A stretch of DNA of 64,000 nt from Sphingomonas oryzagri (GTDB lineage Bacteria > Pseudomonadota > Alphaproteobacteria > Sphingomonadales > Sphingomonadaceae): positions 2,165,208 through 2,229,207 of the forward strand of contig NZ_JARYGZ010000001.1 in assembly GCF_029906645.1 (NCBI RefSeq), in the 5' to 3' direction. This document shows, in pieces, positions 9,653 to 18,278 of this stretch. Every line of letters begins with the position of its first letter. Position 1 is the first letter of the stretch. The notes under the pieces were generated by a model. It was not told the DNA's origin, did not search any database, and saw nothing but the letters and a program-made list of their open reading frames with translations. The translations under genes were made by a program, and so were the position numbers.

Positions 9653-10909
9653 ATGAAGAGTCACGTCGCCTTGTGCCGGCATTGCAACAGCAAGCTGGAG
9701 ATTTGCCTCGCCGATTTGGGGTTGATGCCGATCGCAAACGATCTGCCGGATACGCAGAACATTCCGGAGCGCCTTACCCCATTGAAGGTCATGGTCTGCA
9801 GTCAATGCAGGCTTGCACAGACTGTCGACTATAAGAATCCCGACGAGATCTTCCGCGACGACTACGTCTATTTTTCCTCTGAATCGACGTCATGGCTCGA
9901 GCATGCGAGGCGTTATGTCGATGCCATGATCGCGCGTTTCGACCTCACGCCCGGATCCAGGCACATCGAGATCGCGAGCAACGACGGATATCTCCTGCAA
10001 TTTTCGAAGGCGCATGGCCTGTCGGCGTTGGGGGTCGAACCCTGCGGATCCGTTGCCGACGCCGCGCGCGCGAAAGGCATCGAAACCTGGCAGGACTTCT
10101 TCGGCGCCGAACTCGCCGACAGGATCGTATCATCCGGCGGCCCGGCCGACCTCGTGACCGCGAACAACGTCTTCGCCCACATTCCCGACGTGAACGGCTT
10201 CGCGAGCGGTATCCGCAAGATCCTCAAGCCGGAAGGCGTCGCCACGATCGAGGTCCAGCATCTCCTGCGCCTCATGCAGCGCAACCAGTTCGACACGATG
10301 TATCATGAGCATTTCTCCTATCACTCGCTGATCGCGGCCAGCCGGATATTCCGTGCGGCAGGGCTTCGTGTCTTTGACGTCGAGGAACTGGAGTCCCATG
10401 GCGGATCGATCCGTTTCTTCGTCTGTCGGGATGACGCCGATCATCCGATTTCCGCGAACGTCGATCGTATCCTGCAGGAAGAGCTCGATCACGGGCTCGA
10501 CGGGGATGATGTCTATCTGCGTTTCGCCGGCCAGATCGAAACCCTCAAAGGCCATCTGGTCGATCTCGTCACCGGCATACGCGCCGAGGGGAAGCGGATC
10601 GTCGCCTATGGCGCTCCCGCCAAAGGAGTCACGCTGCTGAACTATTGCGGCATCGGTGCCGACATGATCGACTTCACCGTCGACCGGGCACCATCGAAAC
10701 AGGGGAAGTTCCTGCCCGGCGTCGACATACCGATCCTGCATCCGAGCGCGATCGCGGAATCGGATGCCGACTTCATCATGATCCTGCCCTGGAATCTTTC
10801 CGATGAGATCATCGCCCAGGTGGTCTCCGCATCCGCGTACCGGGGAGGCTTCATCGTCCCGATGCCGACGCCCCATGTCGTCCACGCGCTGACGCGACAG
10901 GCCGCCTGA
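9653..10909 (+). CDS. TylC-type NDP-hexose C-methyltransferase
   Basis: A 418-residue SAM-dependent methyltransferase of the class that places a methyl branch on the 3-position of a nucleotide-linked keto-deoxyhexose (TylC3, EvaC and relatives). An N-terminal zinc-binding domain is shown by C8-x2-C11 and C49-x2-C52. The SAM-binding domain has EIASNDGYLL (about 106-115). The C-terminal domain contains FDTMYHEHFSYHS, typical of this family, and the VAYGAPAKGVTLLNYC segment. The start at 9653 follows a GGGGG ribosome-binding site at 6 nt. RfbF, RfbC and an extended SDR are encoded at 18.3-20.8 kb, so the substrate may be a CDP-4-keto-6-deoxyhexose. That assignment is inference. Confidence 0.9.
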   Translation: MKSHVALCRHCNSKLEICLADLGLMPIANDLPDTQNIPERLTPLKVMVCSQCRLAQTVDYKNPDEIFRDDYVYFSSESTSWLEHARRYVDAMIARFDLTPGSRHIEIASNDGYLLQFSKAHGLSALGVEPCGSVADAARAKGIETWQDFFGAELADRIVSSGGPADLVTANNVFAHIPDVNGFASGIRKILKPEGVATIEVQHLLRLMQRNQFDTMYHEHFSYHSLIAASRIFRAAGLRVFDVEELESHGGSIRFFVCRDDADHPISANVDRILQEELDHGLDGDDVYLRFAGQIETLKGHLVDLVTGIRAEGKRIVAYGAPAKGVTLLNYCGIGADMIDFTVDRAPSKQGKFLPGVDIPILHPSAIAESDADFIMILPWNLSDEIIAQVVSASAYRGGFIVPMPTPHVVHALTRQAA

Positions 10910-10923
10910 ACGAGAGCCGGGAC

Positions 10924-10947
10924 CGCCCCCGCTTATCGGCGGGGGCG
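10924..10947. terminator. Strong GC hairpin between convergent genes
   Basis: A perfect 9-bp stem CGCCCCCGC/GCGGGGGCG closes a TTATCG loop, 14 nt after the methyltransferase stop and within the 86-nt gap to the convergent DUF4910 gene. There is no T-tract, so termination is probable but not certain. It could act in both directions. Confidence 0.5.
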
Positions 10948-10995
10948 AACCATCCGCCATCGCCGTAACCGGATTGCGGGCGATCGCCTCGCGTT

Positions 10996-12339
10996 TCACC
11001 CGGCTCGCTTCGACACATCCTCCAGAAGCCCCGCCCCATGGAGCGCATCGGCCGCCATCCTGATCTCCGAGAAAGGCTGCCCCGAGCGTTGGGCGATATC
11101 GAGCAGCGAATTGCGCCCGTCGCTGAGATTGAGCACCCAGAGCATCGCCATTTCCGGTACCTTGCCGCTCTGCCCCGCGACCGTCCGATACAGGCCGTAT
11201 TTGCCCAGGCGCGGCTCACCCTTCTGATTCGTCGAGCGATAGGTGCGATCCTGATCGATCACCGCGATGATGTCCTCGATCGCGACGAGGGCCTCCTCAA
11301 GCGCCTCCGCCGATACGAAAGTCAGATCGTCCGCCGAACTGTGATATTCTGGGAACTCGCCATGGGGCGAACGGGTCAGTCGACCTACGGGAAGGTTGAG
11401 GCCCGGCGAGCAATATTGCCGTTCGTCATAACCCCAGGGGCTGAAATCGATGATCTTCGGATCGCCGCCACATCCGCTCAGGACGTGCACGGCCGCCCGG
11501 TCGATCCTGGCATTTCCCAGCCGGCTGCGCTTGTAGGTGAAATCGCCCCGGTCACCCAGTCCGGTGATCACCAGCCCGTGCGCGATCCGCCATGTCTCAG
11601 CGTCGTTCAGCGCAAGCCATGCCAGCGACCCGATCGTTCCGGGAACGAACAGCACCCGCAACGAGTGGCGCAAACCGGCCCGCTCCGCGCGGGCGGCGAT
11701 GAACGCCGCGATGGCCAGCCCGGAGCAATTGTCGTTCGCCATCGAAGGATGGCAGATGTGGGTCGAAATCAGGATCTCTTCGGCGATCTCGCCCGGAATG
11801 AAGATTTCGCCGATGGTCAAGCTGCCAGGCTCCAGCGTTGCATCGATCCGGACCTCGAAAGGGCCGTCTCCCATAGCCTCGAGCTGGTTCCGGCTGAGGC
11901 AGAAACCCCAGTTCCGGTTATAATAACTCGTGCGATACGGAATGAGATCCGGCTGGTCGGGCAGGATATGAAGATGCGGGCGTAGCTCGCTCATGCTCAT
12001 GATCTGGTGAACGGGCACGCTGTAGCTGACGACATGCAACGAATTCGCGCCGAAATCGACGATACGGCGGCCCAAAAGATCGGCGATATAGGCATCGCGG
12101 ATATTCCATTCTTCTGGGATCGTCCAATCGAACACCTCCATCCCCGTAGGGATTTCGATTCGACGAATCGCGATATGTTCCGACAGGATGGAGAGCGTCT
12201 TGCGGACGCCGTCGCCGGTAATGCTGCGGCAGATCGGATAGAGCCGCCCGACGAGCGCCTCGATGTCCGCGCCGACGGTCTGTTCGCCGGCCGAGGATAT
12301 CGGGTTCAGCTCCATCGCCATCGCACCCTGCCTCGCCAT
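10996..12339 (-). CDS. DUF4910/DUF2172 aminopeptidase-like protein
   Basis: A 447-residue protein of the DUF2172/DUF4910 family: an M28-like zinc aminopeptidase fold with an inserted jelly-roll and a C-terminal winged-helix domain. Likely metal ligands lie in STHICHPSMANDNCSG and in the later EYHSSADD. The C-terminal MAMLWVLNLSDGRNSLLDIA part matches the winged-helix extension. ATG 12339 was chosen because it follows AAGGGGG at about 8 nt and starts 34 nt after the SDR stop; upstream extension would overlap the SDR. Members of this family often sit in surface-polysaccharide and unusual-sugar clusters, but I know of no established reaction. Here it ends a three-gene minus-strand operon with GT2 and SDR. 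Confidence 0.82.
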   Translation of the reverse strand: MARQGAMAMELNPISSAGEQTVGADIEALVGRLYPICRSITGDGVRKTLSILSEHIAIRRIEIPTGMEVFDWTIPEEWNIRDAYIADLLGRRIVDFGANSLHVVSYSVPVHQIMSMSELRPHLHILPDQPDLIPYRTSYYNRNWGFCLSRNQLEAMGDGPFEVRIDATLEPGSLTIGEIFIPGEIAEEILISTHICHPSMANDNCSGLAIAAFIAARAERAGLRHSLRVLFVPGTIGSLAWLALNDAETWRIAHGLVITGLGDRGDFTYKRSRLGNARIDRAAVHVLSGCGGDPKIIDFSPWGYDERQYCSPGLNLPVGRLTRSPHGEFPEYHSSADDLTFVSAEALEEALVAIEDIIAVIDQDRTYRSTNQKGEPRLGKYGLYRTVAGQSGKVPEMAMLWVLNLSDGRNSLLDIAQRSGQPFSEIRMAADALHGAGLLEDVSKRAG

Positions 12340-12373
12340 ATGCCAATCCCCCTTGAGATACGCAGCCTCGCCA

Positions 12374-13108
12374 TCAGCTCTTGAGCATTGGCCGCACTTG
12401 AATGTCGGTGACTTCCGCCGTTCTCGGGAGGCTGAGCGCCGCGCATACCATCTGCGCGACATCCTCCGGTTGAAGCAGGCGCTCCGGTCGATACTCGCGT
12501 TCCGCCTGGGCAAAGATGCGCGCCTGCCGCGGCGTCGCGGTGGTTCCCGGCGTGACCATCAGAACCCGAACGTCACGATCGTTCACCTCATCGCGCGTCG
12601 CATCGGCCAGTGCCTTGAACGCGGCCTGCATCGCGGCATATCCACCACGCCCGGCAAGGTTGGCCGCCCGGACAATGGATGATCCGATGAACACGATCTG
12701 GCCCTGCTCTCGGATCAGCACCGGCAGGGCCGCTTTCGTCAGCGCGAAGGGTGCGCGAACATTCACCGCGTAGAGGCGATCCAGTTCGCTCAGCGGAGTC
12801 TGCTCGAGGGACCCGCTCACGAAGATGCCGGCACAGTGGACGAGGATGTCGAGGCCGCCGAGATGGTGCGCCACCTCGTGCATCAGCCTGTCGCCGGCGC
12901 CCGCATCGCCGATGTCGCATGAAACCGCGATCGCGCGGTCGCCCGCGCCGGAGACGGTTTCATCGAGTTCGCTCTGGGTGCGTGCCACGCAGAGCACGGC
13001 CGCCCCGCAATAAGCCAGCTCGCGCGCGATCGCCCGCCCGATCCCGCGCCCCGCACCCGTCACCAGTGCACGGCACCCCGTGAAATCCGGACGGGCCGAT
13101 GCCTCCAT
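12374..13108 (-). CDS. Short-chain dehydrogenase/reductase with altered active-site Lys
   Basis: A 244-residue classical SDR. It has the cofactor motif TGAGRGIG (17-24), the NxAG-equivalent HCAG (91-94), the structural Asn in YAVNVRAP (113-120), catalytic-Ser region IGSSI (141-145) and Tyr157. The motif reads YAAMQ, so the usual catalytic lysine of YxxxK is Gln161. The remainder, including VTPGTTATP, is well conserved, so the gene does not look degraded. It lies between GT2 (12 nt) and DUF4910 (34 nt) in one operon. It would be expected to act on a nucleotide sugar or a polysaccharide building block, but redox activity is uncertain given the substitution. Confidence 0.88.
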   Translation of the reverse strand: MEASARPDFTGCRALVTGAGRGIGRAIARELAYCGAAVLCVARTQSELDETVSGAGDRAIAVSCDIGDAGAGDRLMHEVAHHLGGLDILVHCAGIFVSGSLEQTPLSELDRLYAVNVRAPFALTKAALPVLIREQGQIVFIGSSIVRAANLAGRGGYAAMQAAFKALADATRDEVNDRDVRVLMVTPGTTATPRQARIFAQAEREYRPERLLQPEDVAQMVCAALSLPRTAEVTDIQVRPMLKS

Positions 13109-13120
13109 GACCTAACCTCT

Positions 13121-14068
13121 CTACGGTTGATGCAGGGATTGCGATGGAGACGGATTGGCGAAGCCCTCGACCGCCTCGATGGCCGGGCGAAAGCGCAAGC
13201 CGGCAAATGTCGCCGAGACCACGACCCAGCATCGCTTCAACCGGCCATGCATCGCGAGCTTCAAGGCGGTATAGGCCTGCTGCGCCAGGTGATAGGCGAA
13301 CTGCCGCTTGCGTTCGTATCTCAGCACCGTCGATGTCGTGTTGCGATGCAGATACCATTGGTATCCCAGCCGCGTCCGATCTGTTTCCGTCCAGATGTCG
13401 AGCACACCCTCGATCTTGCGTGCGTGGACCACCTTGCTGCGGCCGACCAGGAAGCCCGGTCGATCCTGCGTGACGCGGACCGTGAATTCGCGATCCTCGC
13501 CGAAGATGAACATCGATGCGATCGGCAAGCCGTGATGCCGCAGCGTCTCGCGCGGGAGCAGAATCGACGCGAACGTCGCCCCGCGAACCGGGATCAACGC
13601 ATCTTCGATCAGTTCGGGCCAGCCTGGGAAACCGATGCGGTTGGGACGGCGATCGATATCCGGAACCTCGGTGAGCTGGCCGCCGGACGACCGCGCCACC
13701 GACACGAGGAAGGCGAACGACGCCGCCCGCTCGACAAGGCTCGCCTGGGCCCGCAGCAATTCTTCCAGCGCATCGGGGTCGGGAAAGACATCGTCGTCCA
13801 TCACCCAGATGCCATCGGCGCCGGTTTCGTAAGCGCGCCTCACGCCGGTGCTGAAGCCTCCGGCCGCCCCTGTATTGACCGGCAGCGACGTCACCAGCAG
13901 GTTGGCCTCCTCGCGCTGCGCCAGCATCGCGGCGGTTCCGTCCGAACTGCCGTTGTCGATCACGACGATATGTTCAACCGGGATCGTCTGCGCCGCCAGC
14001 GCGGTCAGGCAGCGCTCCAGCATCAGCTTGCGATTGTAGGTCACGACGACTGCGCACACCGACGTCAT
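13121..14068 (-). CDS. Family 2 glycosyltransferase (rhamnosyl/galactofuranosyl-type)
   Basis: A 315-residue inverting GT-A glycosyltransferase. It begins with VCAVVVTYNRK, then VIDNGSSDGT for nucleotide binding, and carries the metal-binding acidic motif in WVMDDDVFPD. The later GEDREFTVR segment contains the likely catalytic acid region. The layout resembles rhamnosyl- and galactofuranosyl-transferases of the WbbL/GlfT group. The start at 14068 follows a GGGGGATC ribosome-binding site; the upstream open frame has no GT features. It is first gene of the minus-strand operon with SDR and DUF4910 and probably adds one residue of the repeat unit. The transferred sugar is unknown. Confidence 0.88.
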   Translation of the reverse strand: MTSVCAVVVTYNRKLMLERCLTALAAQTIPVEHIVVIDNGSSDGTAAMLAQREEANLLVTSLPVNTGAAGGFSTGVRRAYETGADGIWVMDDDVFPDPDALEELLRAQASLVERAASFAFLVSVARSSGGQLTEVPDIDRRPNRIGFPGWPELIEDALIPVRGATFASILLPRETLRHHGLPIASMFIFGEDREFTVRVTQDRPGFLVGRSKVVHARKIEGVLDIWTETDRTRLGYQWYLHRNTTSTVLRYERKRQFAYHLAQQAYTALKLAMHGRLKRCWVVVSATFAGLRFRPAIEAVEGFANPSPSQSLHQP

Positions 14069-14397
14069 CACGATCCCCCGCTGGTCGATATCCCAAGCTC
14101 TTTGCAAGATGCCCGTCTGCGCAAAGCCGTGCTCGCGTCTTGCCCCGCAAGTACCGGAAAATGACCACGCCATATCGGCCGACGCAATAGACCTTAAGAT
14201 GGCGCCTAATCCCTTCTAACTATATCCGATGAATGAACGTCTCGCCTCATCTTAATCGAATGCACCTTGGCATCGCCTCGATTTACCGTCGACAACGAAA
14301 CGGAAGACAGGCGCTGCCAGCATGAAACACGAGCAGATCGGTTTTGTGGGGGCGGCGCCGTCTTCCGGGGAAAGGACAAATCTGCGGAGGCGACCGA
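14069..14397. other. Divergent intergenic region between GT2 and polymerase
   Basis: These 329 nt separate two outward-facing genes and must hold promoters for both. Part near 14190-14240 is AT-richer. No gene is apparent; the open frames here are non-coding extensions. GGAGG at 14386-14390 is the ribosome-binding site for the polymerase. Confidence 0.4.
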
Positions 14398-15798
14398 ATG
14401 TGGACTCCCTATATCACGATGCCAGACGCTGGCAGGGCGCCCGCCTCTGCCCCCATGCGGAGCAGATCCGACCGCGGCGGCGAAGCGGGGAACGTGAAAT
14501 CCGGGACGGAATCGAATGAAGCGGAAATCGACTACCGCATCGTCATCATCCTGCTCGCTGCTCTCGGTTACAACGCCCTGCTGGCAATCGCCAATGCGCA
14601 CGTCTCCGCCGCATCGCTGACGCAGGTGGCGCTGATCGAATTCGTGATCCTGGCCGCTGGAGCCGCGCTCATCCTTTCCGACGGGCTTCGCCCCTTCGAC
14701 ACGCCGGTCGTGGTCTTTGCCGTCGGGTCGTTGCTGGGCACGCTGCTGCTTTCGATCGTCAATCAAACGCCGGTAATCGGCATGATGCGCAATGTGGCCG
14801 ATATCGTCATATTCACGATGCTGGGATTGCGATGCAGCCGGGCGACGCTGCGGACCTGCTTCATGCTTAGCGTGATCCTGGTGGGCAGCGTCATGATCAT
14901 CGAGATCGTATCGATCAAGACCTATTCCAACCTGTTCAATCCTTTCTCTTATTACGTCAACACGCGAAGCCTCGGCGAGAACGATTTCGACAATACCGGA
15001 TTGTTCGGCAATGCGCTCGGATTCGAAGGACGATTCAGCTACGGTATTTTCTCCACCCCGAGAACGTCCTCGATATTTCTCGAGCAGACCTCGCTGGCGA
15101 ATTTTGCGACCTTCTGCACGATCTACCTGACTTCGGTCTGGTCCAGCGCCAAGCACCATGAGAGGATCATCGGCATCGCCCTGATCCTGTTCGTCCTTCT
15201 ATCGAACAACTCCAGAACAGCATCTTCGATCGCCGTCATCTGCGCGGCCGGATATTTTCTCTTTCCCCTGTTACCGCGATTTGGAACCATCATCCTGCCG
15301 CTGCTGATGATCGGCCTCGCGCTGGCGGTCACGTATCATCTGGGCGATTCGAAAGAGGACGATCTCGCGGGACGTATCGGACTCTCGATCAGGATGCTCT
15401 CCCAGACGGATATCCAGGGTCTGCTCGGCCTGCGCGCGGTGTCCGCGGCAGATACCTTTCCCGACAGCGGCTATTCCTACACGCTCTATGCGGCTTCGAT
15501 CTTCGGAGCGATCGCCGTGTGGCTCTATATCGCATTGATCGTTCCGGCGACATCGCCCGATCGCAAACGATGCAGCTGGGGCATCGGCATCTTCTTTTTC
15601 ATGAACCTGCTCATCGGCGGCAACGCGGTCTATACAATCAAGATCGCGGCCCCCTTGTGGCTACTTGCAGGATATATGCGGCGCGGCGCCTGCACCGCTT
15701 CGGATCCGCTCCAGCCGGCGACCGCTCCGCGAGAAGCAGCCTATGCGACACCCAGCGCCCGGCTCCACCAGGCCGTGACCGGCCGCTCGATCCGATAA
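14398..15798 (+). CDS. Wzy-like polysaccharide polymerase / O-antigen ligase-like membrane protein
   Basis: A 466-residue polytopic inner-membrane protein with about ten hydrophobic segments from residue 35 to the end and a longer polar loop in the middle (around SYYVNTRSLGENDFDN to SGYSYTLYAAS). This organisation is typical of Wzy polymerases and O-antigen ligases, which lack strong sequence motifs. The ATG at 14398 lies 7 nt after GGAGG. It is the only polymerase candidate in the window and would polymerise undecaprenyl-linked repeats flipped by the Wzx-like protein at 44-45.5 kb. The 3' end overlaps the convergent acyltransferase by 58 nt. Confidence 0.78.
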   Translation: MWTPYITMPDAGRAPASAPMRSRSDRGGEAGNVKSGTESNEAEIDYRIVIILLAALGYNALLAIANAHVSAASLTQVALIEFVILAAGAALILSDGLRPFDTPVVVFAVGSLLGTLLLSIVNQTPVIGMMRNVADIVIFTMLGLRCSRATLRTCFMLSVILVGSVMIIEIVSIKTYSNLFNPFSYYVNTRSLGENDFDNTGLFGNALGFEGRFSYGIFSTPRTSSIFLEQTSLANFATFCTIYLTSVWSSAKHHERIIGIALILFVLLSNNSRTASSIAVICAAGYFLFPLLPRFGTIILPLLMIGLALAVTYHLGDSKEDDLAGRIGLSIRMLSQTDIQGLLGLRAVSAADTFPDSGYSYTLYAASIFGAIAVWLYIALIVPATSPDRKRCSWGIGIFFFMNLLIGGNAVYTIKIAAPLWLLAGYMRRGACTASDPLQPATAPREAAYATPSARLHQAVTGRSIR

Positions 15799-16904
15799 TG
15801 GACGCACATGCCGACACCGACCGACGCCACGATGGCAAGCGGTACGAAGACGAGCGGCTGCATCATCCACCCTGCCGCTCCCGATAGCTGGATGACTATT
15901 CTCGCAGCGGCGATGACGAAGACGTGGCTCAGATAGATGCTGTAGGTTCCGGCGCCGATCCGGCCCAGCCAATCCGCCCGTGGCATCCAGCCCGCATTTT
16001 CCATTCTGACCAGCGCGGCGACCAGCACGGCGGCCGGAATGCCCAGCCACAGCCACCGACTCTCGACCGGCTGGACCAGATCGGCCCAGAGGAGGACGGG
16101 AAGCGCCGCCAGAACGAGAGCTACGGCTATGAGCCGCATCGGCGGCCGGTAATGGGCATTGATGATCGCCACAGCCACCCCGAACAGGAATTCGAACATC
16201 ACGCCCTGCGCATAGAATTGCGCAAGCGGTGCCTGCCCCCCGAGCGCGACGGCGCAATAGTGCAGCAACACCATTTCCAGGCATAGCGCCAGGAACATCA
16301 GGTATCGCGGCAACATCAGGATCGACGCGAACATGGCGTAAAAGAGCATCTCGAAATTGAGCGTCCACCCCGGAGTGACGACCGGCGTCAATCGTTCGAT
16401 CAATTCAGGGCTCGACGCGGCCGGGTTGATCCAGGGGATGAATGCGAGCGACGCCGCCAGATGCGGAAGACTGAAGATCGTCGAACGGAGGAGCCCCGGC
16501 ATCAGGAGCGCAATCAAGGCGGCGATCAGCGTGAAGCCCCAGTAAAGCGGCACGATCCGGCAGAACCGTTTCTTGAGGAATATGACGGGGCTCGTCGGGC
16601 GGCCGGATACCCCGGTCCACATGACGAATCCGCTGATGACAAAGAATATGTCGACGCCGAATTTGCCTGAGGCCGGGACATACAATCCCGATATCGCGGC
16701 CGATTGGATGGCCGCATGATAGAATATCACCATCACGGCCGAAATACCGCGCAGATATTGTATGGATTCGTAGTTTCGGACGCGTCGTGCCGCCGATGGC
16801 CCCGCATCCCGTGCACCGGCACTGGCACGAACATCTCCGGCCGCTCCTGCCTGCCCCGCGCCTCGCCACCACCAGACAACAGATGCTTGTGGATCGGTCT
16901 GCAT
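15741..16904 (-). CDS. Acyltransferase 3 family membrane protein (OafA/ExoZ-like)
   Basis: A 387-residue integral membrane acyltransferase-3 protein that O-acylates (usually acetylates) surface polysaccharides. The family signature IQYLRGISAVMVIFYH holds the catalytic His. FGVDIFFVISGFVM and the R-x10-R-type K-R-F-C-R-I-V-P-L-Y-W motif follow, then about ten transmembrane segments. There is no C-terminal SGNH domain. The start at 16904 follows AGGGGG at 5 nt. The stop lies inside the convergent polymerase gene. With the MBOAT and SGNH genes at 47-52 kb, this implies at least two acyl substitutions on the polysaccharide(s). Confidence 0.9.
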   Translation of the reverse strand: MQTDPQASVVWWWRGAGQAGAAGDVRASAGARDAGPSAARRVRNYESIQYLRGISAVMVIFYHAAIQSAAISGLYVPASGKFGVDIFFVISGFVMWTGVSGRPTSPVIFLKKRFCRIVPLYWGFTLIAALIALLMPGLLRSTIFSLPHLAASLAFIPWINPAASSPELIERLTPVVTPGWTLNFEMLFYAMFASILMLPRYLMFLALCLEMVLLHYCAVALGGQAPLAQFYAQGVMFEFLFGVAVAIINAHYRPPMRLIAVALVLAALPVLLWADLVQPVESRWLWLGIPAAVLVAALVRMENAGWMPRADWLGRIGAGTYSIYLSHVFVIAAARIVIQLSGAAGWMMQPLVFVPLAIVASVGVGMCVHYRIERPVTAWWSRALGVA

Positions 16905-17125
16905 AAATCCCCCTGGCATCACGGACGCGGGTTTCGCGTCGCGGCATCATCTGTGCGGTCATGGTCGAGCCGGGCCACGATCGAAGCCGGCCACGCTATC
17001 CGTGAGCCTAACCGGGCGCGACGCTTCGCCAACATCCGCTTATTGGCGAACGGCCACGCATCCGGATTATCCCGACCATCGAAATGATTATCGGAGCGCC
17101 GACGGCTGCGCGACGCCAGGCCATC

Positions 17126-18238
17126 TCAGTTGGCGATGCCGAGCCGGGCGGCAACGACCTCGGCGATCGCCAGCGATGCGGTGAGCCCCGGAGATTCGAT
17201 GCCGTAAAGGTTCACGAGGCCGGCAAGGCGGTGATCGTCCGGCCCCTGGATCTGGAAGTCGGACGCCGGCGCCCCCGCCCCACCCAGCTTCGGCCGGATG
17301 CCGCAATAATCCGGTTGCAGCAAATCGGCGCGGAACCCCGGCCAGAACCGGGCGGCAGCGGCCCTGAACCGATCGGCCCGGTTCGGGTCCACGCTGTAAT
17401 CGAGGCTGTCGATCCACTCGACGTCCGGCCCGAACCGCGCCTGTCCACCCATGTCGAGCGTGAGGTGCGTCCCCAGCCCGCCGGGAACCGGAACCGGATA
17501 GATGAGGTGGGAGAATGGCACCCGGCCATGATAGAGAAAATAGGAACCCCGCGCGAAATGGCGGGTCGGCACCAGGTGCGGGGTCAGATCCTCGATCCTG
17601 CTCGCGAGTTCGCAGGCTCCGTGTCCGGCGGCGTTCACCACGAAACGAGCCGATACGACCGCATCGTACTCCCCCTCGATGAAGACCCGCCAGTCGCCGG
17701 TATCGCTGCGCGCGAGAGCCGAGACATGGGTGCGCTTGACGAGTTGCGCGCCCGCCGCCTCGGCATCCGTCAGGAGCGCGAGCATGTAAGCGTGGCTGTC
17801 GATGATGCCTGTGGATGGCGAATAGAGCGCGGATGCGCATGCCAGCTCCGGCTCCATATCGCGGGCGCGGGAACGGTCCAGCATCTCCAGATCGTCGACC
17901 CCGGCCGTACATGCCTGCCGATGGATGTCCTCCAGCGCCTGGAGCTCCCGATCAGAGAAAGCCACGATCAGCTTTCCGATCCGCCGATGCGGCACGTCTC
18001 GCTGGATGCAATAATCGTAGAGCATCTTCCGGCCGGCGATGCACAGCGACGATTTCAGCGGCAATCCCGCATAATAAAGCCCGGCGTGGATCACTTCGCT
18101 GTTGCGGGAACTCGTTTCCATCCCGATCGCGGAATTGGCTTCCAGGACCATCACGTCGAGGCCCGATTGTGCCATCCGGCGCGCGATGGCGAGCCCGATC
18201 ACGCCGGCGCCGATCACAACGACATCGGTATCGGCCAT
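17126..18238 (-). CDS. FAD-dependent oxidoreductase, L-2-hydroxyglutarate dehydrogenase (LhgO)-like
   Basis: A 370-residue DAO-family flavoprotein. VVVIGAGVIGLAIARRMAQSG (start of the protein) is the FAD-binding dinucleotide motif, followed by the acidic VLE. RNSEVIHAGLYY and the C-terminal IRPKLGG and NLYGIESPGLTASL match the L-2-hydroxyglutarate oxidase/dehydrogenase group. The start follows AAGGATAGG. It is fourth in a minus-strand series SDR-RfbF-RfbC-oxidoreductase with 40 nt to RfbC. A role in central 2-hydroxyglutarate repair would be odd here. A sugar-acid or hydroxyacid substituent of the polysaccharide is an alternative, by context only. Confidence 0.85.
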   Translation of the reverse strand: MADTDVVVIGAGVIGLAIARRMAQSGLDVMVLEANSAIGMETSSRNSEVIHAGLYYAGLPLKSSLCIAGRKMLYDYCIQRDVPHRRIGKLIVAFSDRELQALEDIHRQACTAGVDDLEMLDRSRARDMEPELACASALYSPSTGIIDSHAYMLALLTDAEAAGAQLVKRTHVSALARSDTGDWRVFIEGEYDAVVSARFVVNAAGHGACELASRIEDLTPHLVPTRHFARGSYFLYHGRVPFSHLIYPVPVPGGLGTHLTLDMGGQARFGPDVEWIDSLDYSVDPNRADRFRAAAARFWPGFRADLLQPDYCGIRPKLGGAGAPASDFQIQGPDDHRLAGLVNLYGIESPGLTASLAIAEVVAARLGIAN

Positions 18239-18278
18239 TGTCCTATCCTTCGCCTGGGCCGGGTCGATCGCGCAACGA

